From JBEBSD01 sp040394475 (GTDB taxonomy: Bacteria > Bacteroidota > Bacteroidia > Cytophagales > Spirosomataceae): a stretch of DNA of 64,000 bases. Shown here piece by piece: positions 43,942 through 52,917 of this stretch; within the stretch, counting starts at the first letter, position 1, and every line of letters begins with the position of its first letter. The notes beneath the pieces are model-generated. The model worked only from the letters and a program-made list of their open reading frames with translations, did not search any database and was not told where the DNA came from. Position numbers and translations under genes: made by a program. The stretch lies in assembly GCA_040394475.1 (NCBI GenBank), contig JBEBSD010000026.1, positions 1 through 64,000 on the forward strand. The letters are read 5' to 3'.

Positions 43942-44760
43942 ATGGCAAAATCAATCCGACAGAAATCTTCCGGGAAAAGGACCGTCCCCCGTAAAAAGCC
44001 GCTTCCTGCCAGCGGCTGGCTCCTGGCTGCCGTGGGAGTCGGGTTGGTGATTTTCCTGCTGATCTGGCTCAAACCTGCTAACCAAAACCAATGGACCTTT
44101 GTTCCGGAATTCGGGATTAACCTCCCGATGCGTTACCCCATTCATGGCCTGGATGTGTCCCATCATAATGCCGCCATCGACTGGACCCTGCTAAAAAAAG
44201 TAGCCCACGAGGGCATTAAAATCGATTTTGCGTATATAAAAGCAACCGAAGGGGCGACTCACCGCGATAAACGCTTTGCCTATAATTGGGAGAAAGCCAA
44301 AAAGGCCGGTATTCGGCGGGGAGCTTATCATTTTTACAATCCGCGTGTATTGTCAGAGAAACAGGCCCGGAATTTCATCAGTACGGTCCGGATGGAAAAA
44401 GGGGATCTTCCACCGGTGCTGGACCTGGAGACCTACGGTGGGAAACCCGATGATATCATCATCCGGGGAGTACGAAACTGGCTGCGTATTATCGAAGAAC
44501 ATTACCAGGTGAAGCCGGTCATTTATATCAATGAGCATTTTTATAGAAAGTATATCGCCGGCAATTTTGACGATTATCCGCTCTGGATAGCCGGTTATTC
44601 ACGAAAGCACATCAACGACCTGGCCAATGATTCGCACGTGCTCTTCTGGCAGCACAGTGAAAAGGGCCGGATCAAGGGCATCCGCGGGTTCGTCGATTTC
44701 AACGTCTATGTCCACGATCCGCAGGACTGGGAGCTGTACCTCAAAAAAGAAACGTACTAG
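43942..44760 (+). CDS. Membrane-anchored GH25 lysozyme-family protein
   Basis: The 272-residue protein has a basic cytoplasmic start (KSIRQKSSGKRTVPRKK), one transmembrane helix (about 26-43) and an external GH25 domain. The conserved HGLDVSHHNAAIDW, IKATEGATHRD (catalytic Glu), RGAYHFYNP and PVLDLETYGG (catalytic Asp/Glu) are intact, and HSEKGRIKGIRGFVDFNVY is close to the family end (VDFNVY). It should cleave peptidoglycan glycan strands at the outer face of the inner membrane, as part of wall turnover. A palindromic repeat lies right after the stop. Confidence 0.93.
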   Translation: MAKSIRQKSSGKRTVPRKKPLPASGWLLAAVGVGLVIFLLIWLKPANQNQWTFVPEFGINLPMRYPIHGLDVSHHNAAIDWTLLKKVAHEGIKIDFAYIKATEGATHRDKRFAYNWEKAKKAGIRRGAYHFYNPRVLSEKQARNFISTVRMEKGDLPPVLDLETYGGKPDDIIIRGVRNWLRIIEEHYQVKPVIYINEHFYRKYIAGNFDDYPLWIAGYSRKHINDLANDSHVLFWQHSEKGRIKGIRGFVDFNVYVHDPQDWELYLKKETY

Positions 44761-44766
44761 TGATCC

Positions 44767-44820
44767 ATGGTCTGTGTCCCACAGACCATTTTGGATACCA
44801 GCCAGAAATTTGGATACCAG
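44767..44820. repeat. Palindromic intergenic repeat, copy 1
   Basis: ATGGTCTGTG and its complement CACAGACCAT enclose three bases; then follows TTTGGATACCAGCC, partly repeated once more at 44808-44821. Copies with the same palindrome and tail lie at 49987-50031 and, inverted, at about 52955-52989. Here it separates convergent genes, so it could act as a terminator. Confidence 0.85.
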
Positions 44821-44931
44821 CCGGGGGCGCCAAGCCTGAAACGAAGTTGCCCGCGAAGACACCGTCCACCGTAAACGCATAAATGCCCGGTCATCACCCT
44901 TACTGTGCACTCCCCAGCCGCCGGGTTTTCC

Positions 44932-46452
44932 TCAGAACGGATCCCGCTCCAGCATTTCTTTCCGGATCACCCCCGAGACATCGCCGACCGGCTTCCGGCA
45001 CAGATAGACTTTCGTCCCCTTTTCTCTGGCATAGGGCTCCCGTATTTCCCCTATATACGTAATCTCCGAAAAGAGCGCTTTCACTTCTTCGCTGACCCGG
45101 TCGTCGACATTAATGAATTCGGAAACAGGACCCGGGGGATGCGCCCGCAACCAGTATAGAAAACTTTCATGGAAACTAACAGGCTCCGGCAACCCGTATT
45201 TCTTCCCGATTACCGAAATAGCCCCGGCTTGCCCGTAGTTACCGCAAAATATCACGGTTTCCTCCGGTTTTTCCACCTGACGGTAGGCTTCGTTCACCAA
45301 TGTCACCAATTCTTCCCATCCCAGCATATCGGCATAATCTTGCGGCAACGCATGAATACTACCGTCTTCAAAGCGCTGGCCGGCTTCTATACCGTAGTTC
45401 CGGTACAGGTTGTCAAACCAGGCCACCAATGCGGGTACGGGATACACCGGGAGCCCGATCGGAAGCAAAGGCCAGGCACTGAACAGGACAAACAGCGCCA
45501 CCGCCGTACGCGTCACCACCCCTTTCAGCCATCGTTCCCACTGTACTGCTCCGGCCGCAAACAAGCCCGGAAAAATTCCCAGCGTATAATAACTTTTCGC
45601 CTGGAGGCCCCACAGGACCACCAGTACCCCGATGATCGCGGCGCCGACAGGGCGGTATTTTTCCGACTTTAACAGGCCATACAGCCCCGGCAAGGTCAAC
45701 AACGTCGCACCAAAGGGCATCAGCAGTTGTTCCGACCAGAAATCGGCGGCGGCAACATGCACCAGATGATGCTCCCGGAGTGCTTTCATGTGGTCAAAAA
45801 CCGGGAAATCGTGCAGATATTGCCACCAGATATTGGGCAAAAAAAGTGCGAAAGCCACTCCCAGCGCAACTATAAACCCCTTGGAAACCAACCACTTCCT
45901 TTGGGGAAATGCCAGAATCGCCAGCAGCAGGCACACCGTTAGTATGCCGATGAGGTATTTGGTCAGCAAGCCCAATCCTACCGCAGCGCCCAGGAGTATC
46001 CAGTTGTTGCGGGCCTCGGGTTCGTTGCATAGGCGGATGACAGCATACAACGTCGCGGTCCAGAAAAAGACATCCAGGAATACCGGCTGGAACAAAAAGA
46101 AGGTCCGCAGCATACACAAGGCTCCCGCAAACCCCGCTGCCGCCAACACCCTTGCGTAGCTTCCACCGCCCAGTTCCTTAGCGATTCCCGCGCATACCAG
46201 CACCATTCCTCCGCTCAAAACAGCCGGCAGCAATTTTACGGCCCATACCGCATTCCCGAACACTGCCTGCATCAAAGCAGCACACCAGGCAGCAACCGGC
46301 GGTACAGATGCATAGCCGAAGGACAGATGCGCCGCTTGCGCATAATAGAGTAGCTCGTCCCGGTGGTATTCCAGGTTTTGGGAAAAGACCATGCGCACAG
46401 CTACTGATGCCAGTGCCAATAGCAGGATTACCCCCTTTGAATAGCTTGTCAT
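44932..46452 (-). CDS. GT39/ArnT-like membrane glycosyltransferase
   Basis: The 506-residue protein has about ten hydrophobic helices between residues 5 and 345 and a soluble C-terminal region of about 150 residues. The first periplasmic loop holds the DE motif typical of GT-C enzymes (EYHRDELLYYAQA). Such enzymes move a sugar from an undecaprenyl- or dolichyl-type lipid carrier to an acceptor in the periplasm, for example lipid A or a protein. The start overlaps the stop of miaA by four bases, giving translational coupling, although the functions are unrelated. Confidence 0.85.
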   Translation of the reverse strand: MTSYSKGVILLLALASVAVRMVFSQNLEYHRDELLYYAQAAHLSFGYASVPPVAAWCAALMQAVFGNAVWAVKLLPAVLSGGMVLVCAGIAKELGGGSYARVLAAAGFAGALCMLRTFFLFQPVFLDVFFWTATLYAVIRLCNEPEARNNWILLGAAVGLGLLTKYLIGILTVCLLLAILAFPQRKWLVSKGFIVALGVAFALFLPNIWWQYLHDFPVFDHMKALREHHLVHVAAADFWSEQLLMPFGATLLTLPGLYGLLKSEKYRPVGAAIIGVLVVLWGLQAKSYYTLGIFPGLFAAGAVQWERWLKGVVTRTAVALFVLFSAWPLLPIGLPVYPVPALVAWFDNLYRNYGIEAGQRFEDGSIHALPQDYADMLGWEELVTLVNEAYRQVEKPEETVIFCGNYGQAGAISVIGKKYGLPEPVSFHESFLYWLRAHPPGPVSEFINVDDRVSEEVKALFSEITYIGEIREPYAREKGTKVYLCRKPVGDVSGVIRKEMLERDPF

Positions 46453-47360
46453 GGAAGTTGCTTTTCGATATAGCTTGTTATTCCTTCAAAATCTGCAGCA
46501 TGAAACCATGCAAAATTTCCCTGATGACGAAACCAGGTCAATTGTCGTTTGGCATAGCGGCGGGAATTCTGTTTCAGGAGACGCTCCATTTCCGCTTCAT
46601 CATACACGCCGTCCAGATAACCGTATACCTCCTTGTATCCCACCGTCTGCAAGGCATGATGTGCGCGGTAGGAGGCCACCCTTTTTGCTTCTTCCACCAA
46701 TCCGGCCTGCAGCATTGCATCCATCCGCCTGTTAATACGCTCGTACAAATCCGCCCGGTCCCGGTCCAGTGCGATCAGCACTTGCCGGAACGGTCGGACT
46801 GCCTGCTGTTGCTGCTGAAACCCGGAAATGGGTATACCAGTCGTCTGAAACACCTCCAAAGCCCGGATCACTCTTTGGGGATTATGGATTTCCGGGGTTG
46901 CCGCGAACCGGGGGTCCACTTCACGGAGCGTTTCCTGCAACAATTCAAGCCCTTCCGACTCCCACCGGCGGGTCAGTTGCTCCCGCAATCCCGGGGCCGG
47001 CCGGGGGAGGGCGTCCAGTCCTTCGCACACAGCCTTGATATACAACCCCGAGCCTCCGGTCATCATGACAACATTCCGCCGTTTAAAAAGTTCGGGCAGC
47101 AATGTGAGCACATCCCGCTCAAAGTCTCCCGCACTATACGATTCCGCAACTGAATGACTGTTAATAAAATGATGCGGCACGCGGACCAGCTCTTCTGCAG
47201 AAGGTTTGGCGGTCCCGATAGTCAGTTCTCTGAAAAACTGTCTCGAATCGGCGGAAATAATTTCCGTTTGCAACTCCTCCGCCAGTCGCAGGCACAACGC
47301 TGTTTTACCCACCGCCGTGGGGCCCGCGATCACAATAAGGAAATTTTCACGGCTATTCAT
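46449..47360 (-). CDS. miaA: tRNA dimethylallyltransferase
   Basis: The ATG at 47360 gives 303 residues, normal for MiaA. The P-loop GPTAVGKTALC, the DSRQFFRELTIGTAKP motif, HHFINSHSV, TGGSGLYIKAVCEG and the C-terminal RRYAKRQLTWFRHQ are all present. It adds the dimethylallyl group to A37 of tRNAs that read UNN codons. The upstream -7-like TATTTTTG on the minus strand is 166 bases away. Confidence 0.97.
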   Translation of the reverse strand: MNSRENFLIVIAGPTAVGKTALCLRLAEELQTEIISADSRQFFRELTIGTAKPSAEELVRVPHHFINSHSVAESYSAGDFERDVLTLLPELFKRRNVVMMTGGSGLYIKAVCEGLDALPRPAPGLREQLTRRWESEGLELLQETLREVDPRFAATPEIHNPQRVIRALEVFQTTGIPISGFQQQQQAVRPFRQVLIALDRDRADLYERINRRMDAMLQAGLVEEAKRVASYRAHHALQTVGYKEVYGYLDGVYDEAEMERLLKQNSRRYAKRQLTWFRHQGNFAWFHAADFEGITSYIEKQLP

Positions 47361-47525
47361 CCGGGAACAAACTATAAATTTCATTTTACTGCCACCGAGG
47401 GGCGAGCGAAGCCGAACCCCGGTTTTCAGCGTACCACCGTGCTGCAGGCCCTTCTATCCCGACCACTGCTAACGGCTATTTCTTTCAAAACTATCGGTTT
47501 TTCGAACCAAACCGTAAGATTCCGG

Positions 47526-47533
47526 CAAAAATA
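47526..47533 (-). promoter_or_regulatory. Possible -7 box for the miaA operon
   Basis: On the minus strand TATTTTTG fits TAnnTTTG, 165 bases before the miaA start. Confidence 0.35.
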
Positions 47534-47657
47534 ACATCCTGAACCGGTCAGCCCGGCTGCCATTTCGCGCCTTACCGCATGATTCCCGGATGAAAAGCAT
47601 TATTTTTATCCGTTAAACTCCTTCTTACTTAATACCTGCATTTACCCGTTGTAAACG

Positions 47658-49958
47658 ATGACGATACCCCGTTTGATCAGCCTTGCATTAACCCTGACAA
47701 TAACCTTGTTACCCGGTACGCTGCGCTCCCAGCCCCGACACGATCTCCGCTTCGACCGGCTGGCGAACGTTTGGGACGAAGCCATCCCACTGGGTAACGG
47801 AACAGTCGGCGCCCTGATCTGGCAAAAAGACGACGCGTTACGGTTTTCCCTCGACCGGTCCGACATCTGGGATCTGCGTCCCATGAAAGGCCTTCACCGG
47901 GAAGAATTCTCTTACCAGTGGGTTTATAATCAGGTAGTAAAAAAAGATTACCAACCGGTTCAGGAATATTTCGATGCGCCGTATGACCGGGAACCTGCCC
48001 CTTCCAAAATTCCGGCAGGCGCCCTTGAATTTGCATTACCCTCCAATACAACGGTAAAATCCGTTCATTTGCAATTGGAAAATGCCCTTTGCGAAATACA
48101 GTGGGAAAATGGCGCTGTCCTGAAATCCTTTGTACATGCCACCGAACCTGTGGGATGGTTCCGCTTCGAAAACTGGCCCGGCGATCCGTCACCGGTAGTG
48201 GTCCCGCCGCCCTACGAAGGGCCGTTATCGGGTGAGGAAGTCAACTCACTGAAAGGAGACGATCTGGCACGGCTGGGGTATACGGCCGGAAAAGTGGAAG
48301 AACATCCCAACCGGACGGTCTATACCCAGGAGGGGTGGGGAGGATTCCGCTACCAGATTTGTGTCGTATGGAACCGGGTAGCTGCCAACACCTGGGAAGG
48401 TGTCTGGAGTATTTCTTCTCATTTTCCCCGTCAGGCCGCGACGCAGGAAGCGGCAGCCGTAGCAGTCCTTTCTGCCGGAAAAGGATTCTTCCGGGAATTG
48501 GAAAATCATCGGCATTGGTGGCATCTTTTCTGGAGTAAATCATCCCTCCGGATTCCCGACGCTTTGCTGGAAAAACAATGGTACCTGGAACAATACAAGT
48601 TCGGGGCTACTGCCCGGAAAGGAGCCCCGCCCATCTCCCTGCAAGCCGTATGGACGGCCGATAACGGACGCATTCCGCCCTGGAAAGGCGACTATCACCA
48701 CGACCTGAACACCCAGCTCAGCTACTGGCCGGCCTACAGCGGCAACCACCTGGAGGAGGCAATGGGCTACCTGGATCATCTGGATGCCAACAAAGCCAAT
48801 TACCGGCGCTATACGAAAAGGTACTTCGGTGTGGACGGCATCGCCGTTCCTGGGGTAACGACCCTGGATGGCACCGAAATGGGCGGCTGGATCCAGTACT
48901 CCTTATCTCCCACCGTATCGGCCTGGCTGGCGCAGCATTATTACTTACAATGGCGGTATAGCATGGACCGCCGGTTTCTGGAAGAGCGCGCTTATCCCTG
49001 GATCCGGGAAGTCTGCACTTTTCTGGAAGCCATTACCGCGCCGGACGCGAAGGGGTTTCGGAAATTGCCCATCAGTTCCAGCCCGGAAATCAATGACAAT
49101 CAACTGAACGCCTGGTTTCACGAAAATACGAATTACGATCTGGCGTTGATGAAATTCGCTTTCAAAGCCGGCGCGGAACTGGCTGCGGTGCTTGACCTTT
49201 CCGAAGAAGCCCGCCGCTGGCAGGAAGTCTTTTCCTCCTTTGACGAATATGCTTTAACCGAAAATAAGGAACTGATGTTCGCCCCCGGCTCCCCCTATAC
49301 GGCATCACACCGGCATTTTTCTCATCTGCTGGCCATTCATCCGCTGGGACTCCTCCGATGGGAAGACGGCGAGGCTTCCCAGGCCATTATCCGCAACTCC
49401 CTGAACCTTCTGCAAGAAACAGGACCGGACTATTGGGTGGGTTATTCCTATTCCTGGTTGGCCAACCTTCAGGCAAGGGCCAAAAACGGCGATGCCGCCG
49501 TCGCCGCGCTTCGCGCCTTTGCAACCGCCTTTTGCCTGCCCAACAGCTTCCACGCCAATGGCGATCAAACCAAATCCGGCTATTCCAAGTTTACGTACCG
49601 CCCCTTTACACTGGAAGGCAATTTTGCCTTTGCAGCCGGTTTGCAGGAAATGCTCCTCCAGAGCCATGCCGGATTTATTGAAGTCTTTCCGGCCATTCCC
49701 GGTGAATGGAAAACATTGTCCTTTCAGCAGCTACGCGCGGAAGGAGCTTTTCTTGTCAGCGCCGCCCTGCATCATCCCGACAGCGCTGAAATCACTATTG
49801 AATCGGAAAAAGGGGGGACTGTTCTTTTAAAACTCCCGTTTAATAGCTGGGAAGTCGTTGCCGGAAAGGGAATACAAGCCGGAAAAATGGAGAACGGCCT
49901 GCTGGAATTAACAGGAACACCGGGAGGCCGGATCACGGTAAAAAGTTTTCGGGAATAA
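47658..49958 (+). CDS. Secreted GH95-like glycoside hydrolase
   Basis: The 766-residue protein has a signal peptide (about 1-24) and the GH95 layout: an N-terminal beta-domain opening WDEAIPLGNGTVGALIW, a catalytic (alpha/alpha)6 barrel and a C-terminal beta-sandwich. The conserved SSSPEI (general acid Glu) and RHFSHLLAIHPLG are present. Two family positions differ: the active-site NxN appears as DLN in YHHDLNTQLSYWP, and the DGNFG motif is EGNFA. GH95 enzymes cleave alpha-1,2-L-fucosides or alpha-L-galactosides; these changes make the specificity or even activity uncertain. It stands alone on this strand. Confidence 0.85.
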   Translation: MTIPRLISLALTLTITLLPGTLRSQPRHDLRFDRLANVWDEAIPLGNGTVGALIWQKDDALRFSLDRSDIWDLRPMKGLHREEFSYQWVYNQVVKKDYQPVQEYFDAPYDREPAPSKIPAGALEFALPSNTTVKSVHLQLENALCEIQWENGAVLKSFVHATEPVGWFRFENWPGDPSPVVVPPPYEGPLSGEEVNSLKGDDLARLGYTAGKVEEHPNRTVYTQEGWGGFRYQICVVWNRVAANTWEGVWSISSHFPRQAATQEAAAVAVLSAGKGFFRELENHRHWWHLFWSKSSLRIPDALLEKQWYLEQYKFGATARKGAPPISLQAVWTADNGRIPPWKGDYHHDLNTQLSYWPAYSGNHLEEAMGYLDHLDANKANYRRYTKRYFGVDGIAVPGVTTLDGTEMGGWIQYSLSPTVSAWLAQHYYLQWRYSMDRRFLEERAYPWIREVCTFLEAITAPDAKGFRKLPISSSPEINDNQLNAWFHENTNYDLALMKFAFKAGAELAAVLDLSEEARRWQEVFSSFDEYALTENKELMFAPGSPYTASHRHFSHLLAIHPLGLLRWEDGEASQAIIRNSLNLLQETGPDYWVGYSYSWLANLQARAKNGDAAVAALRAFATAFCLPNSFHANGDQTKSGYSKFTYRPFTLEGNFAFAAGLQEMLLQSHAGFIEVFPAIPGEWKTLSFQQLRAEGAFLVSAALHHPDSAEITIESEKGGTVLLKLPFNSWEVVAGKGIQAGKMENGLLELTGTPGGRITVKSFRE

Positions 49959-49986
49959 CCCTTTCCCCGATTGCGCTGCACCAACC

Positions 49987-50040
49987 ATGGTCTGTGTCCC
50001 CACAGACCATTTTGGATACCAGCCAGACACGCTGCTTCTA
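49987..50040. repeat. Palindromic intergenic repeat, copy 2
   Basis: ATGGTCTGTG, a 4-base loop and CACAGACCAT, followed by TTTGGATACCAGCCAGACAC and a less conserved tail (gctgcttctaaagtggac). It lies between the convergent GH95 and CarboxypepD_reg lipoprotein genes. Confidence 0.85.
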
Positions 50041-50201
50041 AAGTGGACTACAAAGACACCACAACCGTCAACTTAAGGTTAAGACCGGCATTGCCGGCAG
50101 AATGCCCGATTGCGCCATCCCCTCCGGGACTGGGATTAGGTGTAGGATCCGTACCAACCCCGTAAGGGGTGAAATCACCAACCCGGCCTGTTACACGTAG
50201 G

Positions 50202-50612
50202 CTACCTGAGTTTACTTATCACATAAACTTCCGGTTGGGGCACTACATACAGCAGGTTGTGGAATAAATTCCGATCATAGGAACGGGATTGCCGGCAGAC
50301 CACTACCACCTCGTCAAGATCCGTTGGAGCCTCGAAAAGCTTTACATTTACAACCGGTGATGTTACCGTCACTTGCCTGGGTATAAAACCGACAAAACGG
50401 AATAACAGCGTCGATTGATCTGGTTCGAGCACAAAGCGATAATTCCCGTGCTTATCCGTAATACAGCCTGTATTGCTGCCTTTTACCACCACTGAAACGC
50501 CTGCCAGCGGCCATCCCTGTCCATCGGTTACCTGGCCGCTTACAACCCTTCCTTCCTGCGGACAGCTCCCGCCCAGGAAGAGGAATACGAACAATCCACT
50601 AAGTAATTTCAT
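50202..50612 (-). CDS. Small lipoprotein with CarboxypepD_reg domain and TonB-box-like motif
   Basis: The 136-residue product has a lipoprotein-like signal (VFLFLGGSC, Cys near residue 17). The body is one carboxypeptidase regulatory-like beta-sandwich (VSGQVTDGQGWPLAGVSVVV, DKHGNYRFVLEP, LLFRFVGFIPRQVTV), followed by DLDEVVVVCRQSRSY, which resembles the segment that precedes and includes a TonB box. In SusC-like receptors these parts precede plug and barrel; here they stand alone. It is divergent from an ECF sigma gene whose partner carries the same domain plus a TonB-like domain, so a joint role is likely but unproven. Confidence 0.72.
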   Translation of the reverse strand: MKLLSGLFVFLFLGGSCPQEGRVVSGQVTDGQGWPLAGVSVVVKGSNTGCITDKHGNYRFVLEPDQSTLLFRFVGFIPRQVTVTSPVVNVKLFEAPTDLDEVVVVCRQSRSYDRNLFHNLLYVVPQPEVYVISKLR

Positions 50613-50771
50613 TCTTGATTCGGTTGGTTAGTTACGCATAGAAGATGATAACATCCGGCTGTTTCCATAATTTTTTTCTCATTTTTATGGAATTATCGAA
50701 AATAAACATCCTTAGTGAGTACCTATTTAATTTGAGACAGCCCGGTCGCTGCTGTTACCAACCTAAGGCTA

Positions 50772-51344
50772 GTGAAGTTTTTACCGCTTTTTACCCGCAG
50801 GAGAAAAGAAGTCCTTCCGGAAGCCGAGCTTCTCCGGTTGTACCGCCAATCCGGAGAGCTACGCTATCTGGGACAGCTTTTCCAGCCCTGTATGGAGCCG
50901 CTTTTTGCTATTTGCTACAAATATTTACGCGATGAAGAAGATGCCAAAGACGCTGTCATGCAGCTTTTTGAAAAATTGTCGGTCGAATTGCGGCTCCATG
51001 ATGTGCAGCACTTTAAAAGCTGGCTGCACCGGGTAGCACGGAATCATTGTCTCATGCAGCTCCGGGCCGCCAGACAGGTATTCATTGAACAGGACTCGCT
51101 GACCGAAGCTCCCCCTGACGCCGATGAAAGCGTTTCGTTGGATCTGCAAGTAGCGGCTCTTAACGGCTGCCTCCAAACCTTATCCCCCGCGCAAAAGCAA
51201 TGCATTCAACTCTTTTTTACGGAGGAAAAGTGTTACCGGAAAATTGCCGAGCTTACGGGATATGAGTTGAATAAGGTAAAAAGCTATATCCAGAATGGAA
51301 AAAGGAACCTGAAAATTTGCATGAGTAAAAATGGCAAAACGTAA
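50772..51344 (+). CDS. ECF-type RNA polymerase sigma factor
   Basis: The likely start is a GTG at 50772 (190 residues). Region 2 contains PLFAICYKYLRDEEDAKDAV and MQLFEKLSVEL; region 4 contains LSPAQKQCIQLFFTEEKCYR and KIAELTGYELNKVKSYIQN. It is more divergent than the other two sigma factors in the window. The next gene starts 14 bases before this stop, a sign of coupled translation with its anti-sigma-like partner. Confidence 0.88.
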   Translation: MKFLPLFTRRRKEVLPEAELLRLYRQSGELRYLGQLFQPCMEPLFAICYKYLRDEEDAKDAVMQLFEKLSVELRLHDVQHFKSWLHRVARNHCLMQLRAARQVFIEQDSLTEAPPDADESVSLDLQVAALNGCLQTLSPAQKQCIQLFFTEEKCYRKIAELTGYELNKVKSYIQNGKRNLKICMSKNGKT

Positions 51345-52326
51345 CAATAGTACGTCCGACGGCCAGAAGACATTTCGCCGCTATTACAACGGTGAAATGT
51401 CGCATGAAGAGCAATTCTGCTTTGAAGCTGAATTGGACAGCGATCCCTTTTTGGTGGAGGCCTATGAAGGTTTCCAGCAACTAATGGCAGACGGAGTTGC
51501 CATTGAAGCGGCCACAGCAGAATTGCATCAAAAGCTTAAGGAGGTCATTCCCGCTGCTCAACCACGCAGCCCGTTGGTTTGGCTGTACGGCACTGCGGCG
51601 GTAGTGGTTCTTGGACTGCTCATTTCCTGGCTGATTGCACCAAAGCCGGTATTGCAGGAAAAGCTGCAGGTGGTTTATATCCCCAAAACAGACACAATCC
51701 CGAAAGCGGCGGCCCTTACACCCGCCATCGAACATCAACCGGATGCTGCCCCCGTCGCCTCTCTTATTCCCGACAGCATTCGCGGCCGGGTGGTTGATGA
51801 TCACGGGCTTCCGTTACCTGGCGTTACCGTTCTGCAGGCAGGCATTCCGGTTACCAGCACCGATACTGCCGGAGAATTTTCCCTCCGCCAACCGGCATCG
51901 GACTCTTTACAACTGATGTATATCGGGTTTCAACCCCAGTCGGTTCCTATTGACGGGCCTGACCTCGGAACCATGATACTGACAGAGGATACCAGGGACC
52001 TCAATGAAGTTATCGTTGTCGGCTACCACTCGGTTGTACAACCTGTCACAGCGTCCGGAACTGATCCTACGCCCACATCAGGGTGGGAAGATTACTCGGA
52101 CTATCTGGAGAATGCCACGCAATCCGCAGGCCTCGACGGACAGGTGACGGTGACCTTTACCGTATTGGAACACGGCGGCCTGACCGGCTTCATGGTACAG
52201 GGAGAAGCTTCTCTCCAAAAGGAAGTCATCCGGATTATTCAGGAGGGGCCACCGTGGACAGCGGCTTCCCAACATCAGGCGGCTGTCGCCCGGCCGGTGA
52301 CCCTCAGGCTGCAATTCAAAAAATAG
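51331..52326 (+). CDS. Anti-sigma-like / CarboxypepD_reg / TonB C-terminal-like fusion protein
   Basis: The 331-residue protein overlaps the sigma gene by 14 bases. Residues about 1-75 are cytoplasmic and anti-sigma-like (RRYYNGEMSHEEQFCFEAEL, DPFLVEAYEGFQQL). One transmembrane helix spans about 82-102. Then come a CarboxypepD_reg domain (about 148-215: IRGRVVDDHGLPLPGVTVL), a TonB-box-like DLNEVIVVGYHSV (about 227-239), and a C-terminal part (about 255-331) that resembles the TonB C-terminal domain (VTVTFTVLEHGGLTGFMVQG, IIQEGPPWTAA, VTLRLQF). The protein thus carries both a receptor-type and a transducer-type element on an inner-membrane anti-sigma. It probably transmits an envelope signal to the sigma factor. 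Confidence 0.82.
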   Translation: MAKRNNSTSDGQKTFRRYYNGEMSHEEQFCFEAELDSDPFLVEAYEGFQQLMADGVAIEAATAELHQKLKEVIPAAQPRSPLVWLYGTAAVVVLGLLISWLIAPKPVLQEKLQVVYIPKTDTIPKAAALTPAIEHQPDAAPVASLIPDSIRGRVVDDHGLPLPGVTVLQAGIPVTSTDTAGEFSLRQPASDSLQLMYIGFQPQSVPIDGPDLGTMILTEDTRDLNEVIVVGYHSVVQPVTASGTDPTPTSGWEDYSDYLENATQSAGLDGQVTVTFTVLEHGGLTGFMVQGEASLQKEVIRIIQEGPPWTAASQHQAAVARPVTLRLQFKK

Positions 52327-52334
52327 CTTCCCGT

Positions 52335-52745
52335 TCAGCTCCTTTTTGACCGCATGGCTTTCACCTGCTTGAGGCCCGGATCTGTCAGCAGCTGCCGATA
52401 TTCCTCTGAGTCCATGGGATAGAGCGCAATTTTGCCCTCCGCATCGCTATGTACCCCCCACCCGTAGCGTTTGGGTAAGGGCGATGCCCGGAAACAGGCC
52501 TGTCCTTTCGAAAAAAACAAGTCCCGAGCCGCCCTCCTTTCAGGAAGAGCAATCCCGTTCCGTAACGCATAAATATGAAACAATACATCATCCGAAGTAA
52601 ACTCGTAGGGATGATCCCGGATCATTTCAAACTGTAATTTGGCAATGGATTTTGAAATGCCCCTGTCGGCCGGGATCTCCGCGCCGGTAACCGGACAATC
52701 GTCCGCTACCGAAATAAATGTATTCACATAGTTCGTTGTATGCAT
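52335..52745 (-). CDS. DUF6157 family protein
   Basis: The ATG at 52745 gives 136 residues beginning MHTTNYVNTFISVADDCPVT. The whole chain follows the DUF6157 pattern: AKLQFEMIRDHPYEFTSDDV, the LFFSKGQACFRASPLPKRYG segment and a KIALYPMDSEEYRQL end with KAMRSKRS. The fold and role are unknown; it is cytoplasmic with no signal. It converges on the sigma/anti-sigma pair, with only 8 bases between stops. Confidence 0.85.
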   Translation of the reverse strand: MHTTNYVNTFISVADDCPVTGAEIPADRGISKSIAKLQFEMIRDHPYEFTSDDVLFHIYALRNGIALPERRAARDLFFSKGQACFRASPLPKRYGWGVHSDAEGKIALYPMDSEEYRQLLTDPGLKQVKAMRSKRS

Positions 52746-52917
52746 CGGCATGGTTGTAATCGGGTCAAGTAGCCAGCTGGGTACGAAAATGCCTGAACGA
52801 TATCCGGGAGCTGGTCGGATGTCGTTCAGGATTAATCCTTTATTGATACCTTTTCTTTTTAACGTTCAAGTAACTTTCCTAGTGTCGTGTCAAGTATAAA
52901 ATGTCGTGGGTGGCGCC

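Noticed and set aside
46308..47153. Plus-strand open frame of 281 codons over miaA
   Set aside because: It is antisense to miaA, whose motifs are complete.
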